A stretch of 31,603 nt of DNA, taken from Cytophagaceae bacterium UBA6715 (lineage in GTDB: Bacteria > Bacteroidota > Bacteroidia > Cytophagales > Spirosomataceae). Under the pieces are notes generated by a model, which was not told the DNA's origin, made no database searches, and saw only the letters and a list, made by a program, of their open reading frames with translations. This document shows, piece by piece, positions 15,782 to 23,599 of this stretch. The stretch lies in the NCBI GenBank assembly GCA_002454335.1, contig DKIP01000013.1:46411-78013 (forward strand), given 5' to 3'. Position 1 is the stretch's first letter. The number at the start of each line of letters is the position of its first letter. A program made the translations under genes and the position numbers.

Positions 15782-16804
15782 TTAGTGGCGCATCACGAGC
15801 TCTAAGCTATTCCAAACGATTTCTCCCATGGTTTTACAAACCAAAAAACGCTCGTCGTTATAATGCTTCGCCAACTCGGTTTTCAGTTGTATGATGTTTT
15901 CTTCCGGTGCTATGTCATCTTTGGACATCACCGTCATCAAATCAGAAACCCGCTGACTCTCACTTTTCAACCGGCTCGCGATCATCGAACGCTCCTCAAT
16001 TTGATACTGCCAAACCGATTCAGGCGTCATATATTTCATCCCCAACTCAATTAAGGAATTGTTTTGCTTGAAATATTGGGGCATGTACACTGACTTCTTT
16101 CCTTCGTAACATTGTTGGTCAAAGTCTATCGGGCGAATTCGATAATAGATTTCCTCAAAATCCGGATTGGTAATAATCACAAAATTGGCACTGTGCATAT
16201 CGCCTAATAATTGAACTAAGCAACGCTCATTGAATTTTACGAACTCTTTGGCCAAACGAATGGGCGACTCCAAATCTTTCTCTAAATCCTGCTTCAAGAA
16301 CGCATCGCCTGGAATTCCAGCAATATGTTCCTCTACCAGTGTATTATCGTAAGTAACATAATTAATCCGATTGGGCGATAAAATATGCTCCAATTCCAGC
16401 CCATACACCCGAGAGGCATCGGCAATTTTGATATAGAAATAATCAAAATTATCATTCACTCGATTCACAATTCGAATTCGAAAGGGATGTGTATTCCCAT
16501 AGGTACAAAAATCCACACGGTCAATCACCAAGTGCTTAATTACTTCCTCATTTCCATCCGTTTTTAAATCGGCATAAATCTGCTTCAACGACTCATACAC
16601 CTCCTCCTGATCCGAAGGTGAATAAAATACCGTCTCCCAAAGCGTATCTTGCCCATTCTTATCATACAAGACAATTGCATTCTCGTAACGCAATAAATCC
16701 TGGTAGGAAATATTCATCGCATGCTCCCGATTGTATTTGTGCAAATATCGTCGTAGCTGATTATTAATCCGGAAAGGGGCTTTTTTCTTGGAGATGAGCG
16801 CCAT
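15782..16804 (-). CDS. Unrecognised protein with kinase-fold-like motifs
   Basis: This 340-residue cytoplasmic-type protein (no signal, no membrane helix) is not recognised as a named family. Several segments resemble the protein-kinase/aminoglycoside-phosphotransferase fold in the right order: a Lys in YFYIKIADA (K126); Glu residues in YGLELEHIL (E137, E139); a catalytic-loop-like LLGDMHSANFVI (D202, H204, N207); and a metal-loop-like PIDFDQQ (D227-D229). A 100-residue N-terminal region precedes them. The start overlaps the stop of the MFS gene by one base (TAATG), so the two are translationally coupled. It is the last gene of the atpZ-mrdA-rodA-MFS operon. A small-molecule or protein kinase is a reasonable guess; the substrate is unknown. 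Confidence 0.65.
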   Translation of the reverse strand: MALISKKKAPFRINNQLRRYLHKYNREHAMNISYQDLLRYENAIVLYDKNGQDTLWETVFYSPSDQEEVYESLKQIYADLKTDGNEEVIKHLVIDRVDFCTYGNTHPFRIRIVNRVNDNFDYFYIKIADASRVYGLELEHILSPNRINYVTYDNTLVEEHIAGIPGDAFLKQDLEKDLESPIRLAKEFVKFNERCLVQLLGDMHSANFVIITNPDFEEIYYRIRPIDFDQQCYEGKKSVYMPQYFKQNNSLIELGMKYMTPESVWQYQIEERSMIASRLKSESQRVSDLMTVMSKDDIAPEENIIQLKTELAKHYNDERFLVCKTMGEIVWNSLELVMRH

Positions 16805-18021
16805 TATTCAGTATAGTCTAAGGATTTCCCAAAGGTTTCTTTCAATTGGGAAACCGAAAAAATAGCCAAAGCAAAACACAAAATTCCAACATAGGCCGCC
16901 GAATGAATCAAGCCTACCGAAGGAATTAAGAATTTAAAGAGCAAAGAGATAGGAATCAAAGCACCCCGTACAAAATTGGGAACCGTCGTCGTAACTGTCA
17001 TACGCACATTCGTTCCAAATTGCTCGGAAGAATAGGTTAAAAATACCGCCCAATAGCCTCCGAAGAACCCCAAAAGGGTAATCATGCTATTCGCTTGTAG
17101 CTTAGAAATTTCAGCCATGCCAAATAAATAATAGGCACATAGCAATACTGCGATGAACAAATAGATCAGAACTGCTTTGCCCCGACTCCTCAACCATTGA
17201 CTCAAAGCCCCGGAAGCAAAATCTCCAATGGCTAATCCGAGGTAACAGTACATAATTGCATCTCCTGATGTAATTTTCCCATTAAAGATTTCAGGTGCCG
17301 AGAAGACCAATATCCCTATGATGTACCAAATAGGTAAACCCATGAGTATGCAGTACAAATACTTTTTAAATATTGGACCCGAGGAAAACAATTGAAAGAA
17401 ATTCCCTTTTTGAACTCCAGCATCCATGTGCGAATACAAGGAAGATTCGAAGGTTCCTAAACGAAGCAGTAATAAAGCTAAGCCCATACCACCTCCAATA
17501 AAATAACAAGATCTCCACCATGCTGGATCCGAACTTAGGCTCGCAATAATGGGAGCAAAAACAGCACCTGCAGCACCTACACCCGCAATAATCAAGGTGC
17601 CAATTCCTCGCTTAGATGGAGGCAAAGTTTCGTTTACTAAAGTAATCCCCGCACCTAATTCCCCCGCTAAACCAATTCCCGCAATAAAACGTAAAATGGC
17701 ATAGGTATTCAAATCCGTGACTAAACCATTGAAAGCATTTGCCAAGGAATACAACAAAATCGATCCAAATAACACAGATTTACGGCCTTTTTTATCGCCA
17801 TAAATTCCCCATAATATACCACCCAAAAGCATTCCACCCATTTGCACATTCATCAAGTTTAACCCTTGATTCAGCAGCTCTGTTCCTTGCAAACCCAAAC
17901 TCTTTAAACTCGGGTTACGTACCACAGAAAATAAGATTAAGTCATACACGTCAACAAAATATCCAAGTGCCGCCACGGCAATTAACATCTTGGCTTGGGA
18001 AGAAATTTTTTCGTTTTCCAT
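16804..18021 (-). CDS. MFS transporter (sugar/metabolite porter-like)
   Basis: This 405-residue major facilitator carrier has about 12 membrane segments. The first helix contains YFVDVYDLILFSVV, and the motif A equivalent GDKKGRKSVLFG lies between helices 2 and 3. LRFIAGIGLAGELGAGITLV with NETLPPSKRGIG (about 110-140) is typical of the metabolite:H+ symporter and sugar porter branches. The substrate is not evident. It starts one base after the rodA stop and overlaps the next gene by one base, so it is firmly part of the PBP2-RodA transcript. An envelope-related or cell-wall-precursor substrate would suit that context but is speculation. Confidence 0.88.
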   Translation of the reverse strand: MENEKISSQAKMLIAVAALGYFVDVYDLILFSVVRNPSLKSLGLQGTELLNQGLNLMNVQMGGMLLGGILWGIYGDKKGRKSVLFGSILLYSLANAFNGLVTDLNTYAILRFIAGIGLAGELGAGITLVNETLPPSKRGIGTLIIAGVGAAGAVFAPIIASLSSDPAWWRSCYFIGGGMGLALLLLRLGTFESSLYSHMDAGVQKGNFFQLFSSGPIFKKYLYCILMGLPIWYIIGILVFSAPEIFNGKITSGDAIMYCYLGLAIGDFASGALSQWLRSRGKAVLIYLFIAVLLCAYYLFGMAEISKLQANSMITLLGFFGGYWAVFLTYSSEQFGTNVRMTVTTTVPNFVRGALIPISLLFKFLIPSVGLIHSAAYVGILCFALAIFSVSQLKETFGKSLDYTE

Positions 18022-18022
18022 A

Positions 18023-19315
18023 CTAGCGAGAAAGCATATCTGACCGATGAGAGTCTAATTTTAAAAAGATAAACAGTAATATCGTAAAGGACCACAAAGA
18101 TGAGCCTCCATAACTAAAAAAGGGCAAGGGTATTCCCATGATTGGCATCAAACCGATCGTCATCCCAATATTCACCAAAAAGTGAAAGAATAAAATTCCC
18201 ACAACACCAAAACCATAAGCTCTTGCAAAGCGTGAACGCTGTTGATCTGCCAGATACATCAAACGCCACAAAAAGACCATGAATAATATGATAATCCCAG
18301 CCACCCCGATGAATCCAAACTCTTCCCCGATCGTGCAAAAGATAAAGTCCGTACTCTGCTCGGGTACAAAATCAAATTTGGTCTGCGTCCCACCCAGATA
18401 GCCTTTTCCCCAAAATCCTCCTGATCCAATCGCAATTTTCGACTGAGTCACCTGATATCCCAAGCCCCGCGGATCAAAATCAGGATCTAACAAAACTTTA
18501 ATCCGATTCCGTTGGTGTTCCTTCAGCACGTTATTCACGACCCATTCCACCAACATAGCTAGCGACATAATCACGGAAATACCCAAAGCCATTTTTACAT
18601 AGGTTTGGTACATGCGTTGCAAATAAATAGGCATTAGCAAGACCAAAATTCCGGCCATCACGACCAGTAAAATGAAAATAGTTAGGGGCTTTAAGATTAA
18701 AGCACTAACAAACAAGAAGATTCCTCCAAGCAATAATCCCGGATATTCCCCAGGCAAACCTTCGCGATAGAGCAAAATAATAAAGGAAACGTAAACTAGA
18801 GCCGAACCCGTTTCATTGGAAGCAATGATTAACAAAATAGGAACCCCAATAATCAAAGCTGCTTTCCATTGATCGCGAAAACGCAACAAACTCACTTGCG
18901 GATCATTTAAATATTTGGCTAGCAACAAGGCGGTCGCAGTTTTCGCGAATTCTGCCGGCTGAATGGTGGCTGTCCCTATTTTAAACCAAGAGTGTGACCC
19001 ATTAATCGTCACTCCTAGAAAAGGAACTAGAATGAGCAGCAGTAAGAAAAACCCATAGATAACAGGAGCAAAAGACTCAAAAAAACGAAAATCAAGCGCA
19101 AAAATAAACATAATCAAGACCATGCTTGCCCCAATCCAAATCAACTGTTTACCGGCATTTGATGTATAAAAAGCCGCATCAAATATTCCCAAAGGAGCCT
19201 CCGGATTATACACCGCTGAATAGATACTCATCCATCCCAAAAGGACAAAAAGCGCATACAATCCTACGCTCCACCAGTCTAAACGACTTGCCATATATCC
19301 GGATGATTGGCTCAT
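18023..19315 (-). CDS. rodA: RodA, SEDS peptidoglycan glycosyltransferase
   Basis: This 430-residue SEDS protein polymerises lipid II into glycan strands during side-wall growth, working with PBP2 in the inner membrane. About ten membrane helices are visible. Conserved landmarks are GSHSWFKIGTATIQPAEFAK (about 107-126), the ETGSALVYVSFI segment, the long extracellular loop with LLDPDFDPRGLGYQVTQSKI carrying conserved Asp residues implicated in catalysis in the family, and the end PIMGIPLPFFSYGGSS. The start overlaps the mrdA stop by 4 bases (ATGA), the classic coupled PBP2-RodA arrangement. The next gene (MFS) follows after one base. Confidence 0.96.
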   Translation of the reverse strand: MSQSSGYMASRLDWWSVGLYALFVLLGWMSIYSAVYNPEAPLGIFDAAFYTSNAGKQLIWIGASMVLIMFIFALDFRFFESFAPVIYGFFLLLLILVPFLGVTINGSHSWFKIGTATIQPAEFAKTATALLLAKYLNDPQVSLLRFRDQWKAALIIGVPILLIIASNETGSALVYVSFIILLYREGLPGEYPGLLLGGIFLFVSALILKPLTIFILLVVMAGILVLLMPIYLQRMYQTYVKMALGISVIMSLAMLVEWVVNNVLKEHQRNRIKVLLDPDFDPRGLGYQVTQSKIAIGSGGFWGKGYLGGTQTKFDFVPEQSTDFIFCTIGEEFGFIGVAGIIILFMVFLWRLMYLADQQRSRFARAYGFGVVGILFFHFLVNIGMTIGLMPIMGIPLPFFSYGGSSLWSFTILLFIFLKLDSHRSDMLSR

Positions 19316-21177
19316 TTTCGCAAACTATCACTTGTGACTTTTTTGACAGGACGATTATACGTCACATTTGCCAAATAACTCATGTTCATAAACTTAGTCT
19401 CCACCGCCTTACGGTCTACGCGTCCTTTTAAATATTTTTCAATGATCAAAGAAGCAATCGGTGCCGCAGCAAATCCCCCAAAACCAGCATTTTCTACAAA
19501 CACCGCAATAGCAATTTTAGGATTATCTTTCGGGGCAAAAGCGATGAATATGGAATGATCTTTCCCTTTTTTATTCTGCGATGTACCCGTCTTTCCGCAC
19601 ATGGTAATATCTGGTATCCGGCCGTCAACACCTACCGTTCCATGCAATACTGCATCCTGCATGCCTTGAATTACAACTGGGAAGTATTTGGCATCTACAC
19701 CAACTGAAACCGGATTCTTGTAAAATGGATCGATTGTTCGCTTCTCCCCTACGCCTTTCACCAAATGCGGCGGAATGTACCAACCCCGATTCGCAATGAT
19801 CGCAGCAAAATTCGCCATCTTCAAAGGACTTACCACCAATTCACCTTCCCCAATACTCAAAGAGTAGATATTCGAAAACTTCCAGGTATTTTCCCCTTTG
19901 TAAACCTTGTTGTAGTAATCCACCGTAGGTAAATTACCTTTTTTCTCATTGCTGACATCAACGCCTAATTTCCGACCAAAACCAAAATTTGCCACAAGTT
20001 CCGACCAGCGCTGTAAGCCTTGAGCCGACCGCTCAAAGGTGTTTCCCGTTGTACCATCATACAAAATCTTCCGAAATGCATGGTAAAAATAGGGGTTACA
20101 TGACCACTGAATCGCATTGTGCAAATCGTTGTGCGAGGTATTATGTGCGTGACATTTAACAGGAGCCCCCGCATGACCAAAAACAGATCCCGCTGAAATG
20201 ATGCCTAATTGTTGGCCTACGAGTGCTTGCACCAACTTAAACGTAGAACCCGGTCGGTAATAAGCAGAGGGCGGCCGATTGATCAACGGCTTCAAAGGAT
20301 CTAAGGCTAATTTCTGATAATACTTAGAGAAATTCCGCCCCGCTAATAAACTAGGGTCATAAGAAGGTGCAGAAACCATCGTCAAAATCTCGCCAGTGGA
20401 AGGTTCAATGGCAACCACACTTCCAACCTTATGCATCATCAAACTGTCCGCATATTCTTGTAAGCGTATATCGATACTCGTGTAGAGATTTTTTCCTGCA
20501 ACCGGATTAACATCAAGTTTTCCTTTTTTGTAATCTCCTTTTTCTACCCCATTACTATTCACCATGCGGTATTTTACCCCCCTTTGGCCACGTAAGACAT
20601 CTTCATAATAGGACTCAATACCCGAAATTCCTACATAATCACCTTGTCGGTAATAATCATCCCGCTGGTCTTTCAGTGAATTCGGATTAATCTCTGCTAC
20701 ATATCCCAAGGCATTCGAAAACGCGATGGATTGATAGGTCCTAAAAGCGGTGGTCGTGATGGAAAAGCCCGGATAGTCAACCATGGCATCCTGTATACGT
20801 GCAAAATCTTCTTTGGAAAGGTGCTTTAAAAACAAGGATGGTTTCACCCGCGAATAGGCCCTTGCTTGTTTTGTTACCGTATCGAAATAGCCTCTTGTTA
20901 CACCAAAGAGCTTACAAAATCGGTTCGTGTCTTGTACCACCGCCTTGCGAGGTGTAATATACACGTCGTAAACAGGTGTGTTATAAACGATCAATTTGCC
21001 ATGACGGTCATAGACTTCCCCTCGAAAAGGAACTTGGATGATTTTACGAATCGCATTATTGTCAGCTGCCTTTTCATAGGTATCATCGATCAACTGCAGA
21101 TAAAACAGCTTTCCGATGAACACCAGCCCGATGCTCACAAAAACAAGAAATAGAATTAATCGGCGACCTTCGAACAC
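19312..21177 (-). CDS. mrdA: Penicillin-binding protein 2 (elongation transpeptidase)
   Basis: This 621-residue class B PBP cross-links peptidoglycan for cell elongation as the partner of RodA. It has an N-terminal membrane anchor (about 7-29), then the PBP dimer/pedestal region with RGEVYDRHGKLIVYN (about 52-66) and GISGIESYYEDVLRG (about 183-197). The transpeptidase domain has S-x-x-K as STFK (S311-K314), S-x-N as SCN (359-361) and the KTG box at 529-531 (CGKTGTSQN). Length is typical. It overlaps rodA by 4 bp. Upstream, 54 bp away, is atpZ rather than the mreC-mreD genes that usually precede mrdA. Confidence 0.96.
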   Translation of the reverse strand: MFEGRRLILFLVFVSIGLVFIGKLFYLQLIDDTYEKAADNNAIRKIIQVPFRGEVYDRHGKLIVYNTPVYDVYITPRKAVVQDTNRFCKLFGVTRGYFDTVTKQARAYSRVKPSLFLKHLSKEDFARIQDAMVDYPGFSITTTAFRTYQSIAFSNALGYVAEINPNSLKDQRDDYYRQGDYVGISGIESYYEDVLRGQRGVKYRMVNSNGVEKGDYKKGKLDVNPVAGKNLYTSIDIRLQEYADSLMMHKVGSVVAIEPSTGEILTMVSAPSYDPSLLAGRNFSKYYQKLALDPLKPLINRPPSAYYRPGSTFKLVQALVGQQLGIISAGSVFGHAGAPVKCHAHNTSHNDLHNAIQWSCNPYFYHAFRKILYDGTTGNTFERSAQGLQRWSELVANFGFGRKLGVDVSNEKKGNLPTVDYYNKVYKGENTWKFSNIYSLSIGEGELVVSPLKMANFAAIIANRGWYIPPHLVKGVGEKRTIDPFYKNPVSVGVDAKYFPVVIQGMQDAVLHGTVGVDGRIPDITMCGKTGTSQNKKGKDHSIFIAFAPKDNPKIAIAVFVENAGFGGFAAAPIASLIIEKYLKGRVDRKAVETKFMNMSYLANVTYNRPVKKVTSDSLRK

Positions 21178-21231
21178 GCTAATGCGAGTTTAACGTAAAA
21201 AATAACAGCAATTTACGGAATATTTTGCGAA

Positions 21232-21417
21232 TTATTTGGGGAGACTTTTGATCAATGCAAGCATCGCAAATGCAATGGATCCCAACGAAAATCCAAGCGT
21301 AAACCAAGGCGTATGTGTGTGGAAATATGCGTCTAAATAGCGACCTAGATAGACCCCTCCCAAAATTGTCACCAACATTTGAAATGCGGCTCCAATAAAT
21401 CGCTGATATGATTGCAT
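21232..21417 (-). CDS. atpZ: AtpZ/AtpI family ATP synthase accessory protein
   Basis: This 61-residue protein has two membrane helices and matches the AtpZ (ATPase gene 1) family, which is thought to aid F0 assembly or Mg2+/Ca2+ movement. Helix one lies in FQMLVTILGGVYLGRYLDAYF, where the G-x-Y-L-G-x-x-L-D motif is characteristic. PWFTLGFSLGSIAFAMLALI forms helix two. The Met at 21417 (MQSYQRFIGAAFQML) was chosen because the family begins close to the first helix; a Met 29 codons upstream would add non-family sequence and run over the divergent promoter. In most relatives it sits directly ahead of atpI/atpB, but here it is about 7.3 kb from atpB, heading the mrdA-rodA operon. Confidence 0.82.
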   Translation of the reverse strand: MQSYQRFIGAAFQMLVTILGGVYLGRYLDAYFHTHTPWFTLGFSLGSIAFAMLALIKSLPK

Positions 21418-21479
21418 ATTTTTAAAAATAATCCTTCGACCACACACTAAATTTATGGCTTTTTCATTTATATATATTG

Positions 21480-21487
21480 TAAATTTG
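21480..21487 (+). promoter_or_regulatory. Likely -7 element for the PorW/SprE-like operon
   Basis: TAAATTTG is an exact match to TAnnTTTG, 22 bases before the ATG at 21510. The -33 region has only TATG at a longer distance, so the call rests on the -7 box. The divergent atpZ promoter must lie within the same 92-bp gap. Confidence 0.5.
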
Positions 21488-21509
21488 AAAATTGTATGCG
21501 TCACATTTC

Positions 21510-23597
21510 ATGATTCGGATTATTGCCCTTGTTTTGGTATTATTAGTTACCTGGAGCTGTTCTCAGCACAGCAGCAAACCTGCTGCCGTAACTTTCCATA
21601 ATATCAATGCCAAATACAATGCCATTTGGCAAGCAGACCGACTTCTTTTTACCTTACACAAACAATTAGCCGACGAACGCATCGAAAACTACGCGAGCGA
21701 ATTACCCATTATTGCTCCAGTGGATTCCACTTTTGGTATCTCGCACAAACTAGAAATTAGTAATTTAATTCGCAAGGCCTCTTTGGTCATCGACCGGCAT
21801 CAAAACTCTGCCTATGTAGACGATGCTTACCTGCTCATAGCCGAAGGCCGCTTGCTGTTGAAAGACTACAAAAACGCGGTTGAGACGCTAAAATACATTA
21901 ACACGATAGAACCCGATATTCGAACACAAAAAAGAGCGCTAACTTTATTATATCAAGTTTACTTAATACAAAACGATTTCGAATCCGCAGAAAAAGCAGA
22001 GACTTATTTAATCGAAAATGAATTAATTGGGACAGATTATTACTTGGCAAAGGCTTATGAACACCAACAAAAAGGTGAAATCAATGCGAGCATTAATTCC
22101 TTAAATCAAATTGCAGGCAAAGTTAGCAATCGATCAGAGCGTAGTCGTTTGTATTTTATTTTAGGGCAACTCAATGAACGAATCAATCAGCGCGCGCAAG
22201 CCCAAGAGGCGTATCAAACAAGCATGCGACAAAAGTCAAATTACGAATTGACACTTCGGGCTAATATTGCTAATAAATCGCTAGAGCAATCCATTCCTGC
22301 CTTAGAAAAAATGTTAGCTGATCCCAAAAATGAAGATCAACAAGCGGAAATTTATGTGGCGATTGGGAAGATTCACTTGGAACAAAAAAATTTAAACCAA
22401 GCAAAAGTGGCCTGGGAAAAAGCAACAAAAAACAATTCGAATCAAGGTGAATTATACGTTCAATTAGGCAATTTATTTGCGAATCAAATCAAGGACTATC
22501 CGAAAGCATCTGCTTATTTCGACTCCGCGGCAATAAGTTTGTCGAACAGTCACCCCGCTTACTTCAAAGTACAAAAATTAAAAAAAGAGTGGAATAAGTA
22601 CGTTGAATTAGCAGGTATCATTACGCAGGAAGACTCCTTACAACAATTGGCAAAACTGTCACCCCAAGAACTGGAATCGATTTACAGAAAAAGTCAAGAA
22701 AAAAAGAATAATCGCAAGGATTCCATCGCCAAAATCAAAGCGCAGCCACAAAAAACATTAGTAACTTTCACAAGAAGACCCTCGAGTCCAGACCAACAAA
22801 GTTTTTATTTTTACAATGAACAAGCACGCCTCAAAGGAGAACAAGAGTTTAATATGAAATGGGGAATCCGAACGTTGGAGGATTTTTGGAATCGAAAAAA
22901 CAAACAAACTGCCAGCCTAATGCCGAACGTAAATCAAACTACTGTCGCTACGGAGGGCACCCAATTAGTTAACACACAACTAAGTTCAGATTCCCTGAAT
23001 AGCTGGCTAAATAGCATTCCTAGAACGGATGTTCAGCTACTTGCATCAAATAAAAAAAAGGAGCAAGCCCTGTTTGACATCGGCAAATTTTGTAAAACTC
23101 AAATGGGGAATAATGCACTTGCTCGACAGCATTTGAAACGCTTGCTAACGGAATTTCCATATTCAAGCTTTGAGGCGGAAGCACTCTATTTGAGCTATTT
23201 ATGTTCCGAAAATAAGCAAGAAAAAGAATCATCACGAAGTGTTTTATTTGATCGTTTCCCGGATTCAATATTTAAACTTACCATCCTTAAATTAGAAACA
23301 GGAGCACTGTCAGACACCAAGGAGGAACAAGCGGAAAAGGCTTATGAATCTACTTATCTCTTATTCAAGTCCAACGGTTTTTCTGAGGCATTGGTCGCTT
23401 GCCAACAAATGCGCATCAATTTTCCCGGTAGCAAATCGGAAGATAAAATCGTATTTTTAAGTGCTTTATGCCAAGCTGGCTTGAAAAACATGTTTGAATA
23501 CGAAAAAACTTTGAAACAATTTATTCAGCTATTCCCGTCAAGTCCATTAAAACCGGAAGCAGAAGCACGAATCAAAGCCATCCCTAAAAATAAATAA
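21510..23597 (+). CDS. TPR lipoprotein of the PorW/SprE type (type IX secretion)
   Basis: This 695-residue lipoprotein has Cys17 after MIRIIALVLVLLVTWS as the lipidation site. The mature part is built of tetratricopeptide-like helix pairs, for example DDAYLLIAEGRLLLKDYKNA, AEIYVAIGKIHLEQKNLNQA and ELYVQLGNLFANQIKDYPKA. A charged linker (about 385-420) precedes a second helical block. The start region FHNINAKYNAIWQADRLL, then LEISNLIRKASLVIDRHQNS, closely resembles PorW/SprE, the outer-membrane lipoprotein needed for type IX secretion and gliding. The family call is from pattern memory and could instead be a generic TPR/YbgF-like lipoprotein. The Met at 21510 gives a proper lipoprotein signal. 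PBP1A follows after 2 bp in one operon. Confidence 0.68.
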   Translation: MIRIIALVLVLLVTWSCSQHSSKPAAVTFHNINAKYNAIWQADRLLFTLHKQLADERIENYASELPIIAPVDSTFGISHKLEISNLIRKASLVIDRHQNSAYVDDAYLLIAEGRLLLKDYKNAVETLKYINTIEPDIRTQKRALTLLYQVYLIQNDFESAEKAETYLIENELIGTDYYLAKAYEHQQKGEINASINSLNQIAGKVSNRSERSRLYFILGQLNERINQRAQAQEAYQTSMRQKSNYELTLRANIANKSLEQSIPALEKMLADPKNEDQQAEIYVAIGKIHLEQKNLNQAKVAWEKATKNNSNQGELYVQLGNLFANQIKDYPKASAYFDSAAISLSNSHPAYFKVQKLKKEWNKYVELAGIITQEDSLQQLAKLSPQELESIYRKSQEKKNNRKDSIAKIKAQPQKTLVTFTRRPSSPDQQSFYFYNEQARLKGEQEFNMKWGIRTLEDFWNRKNKQTASLMPNVNQTTVATEGTQLVNTQLSSDSLNSWLNSIPRTDVQLLASNKKKEQALFDIGKFCKTQMGNNALARQHLKRLLTEFPYSSFEAEALYLSYLCSENKQEKESSRSVLFDRFPDSIFKLTILKLETGALSDTKEEQAEKAYESTYLLFKSNGFSEALVACQQMRINFPGSKSEDKIVFLSALCQAGLKNMFEYEKTLKQFIQLFPSSPLKPEAEARIKAIPKNK

Positions 23598-23599
23598 CT

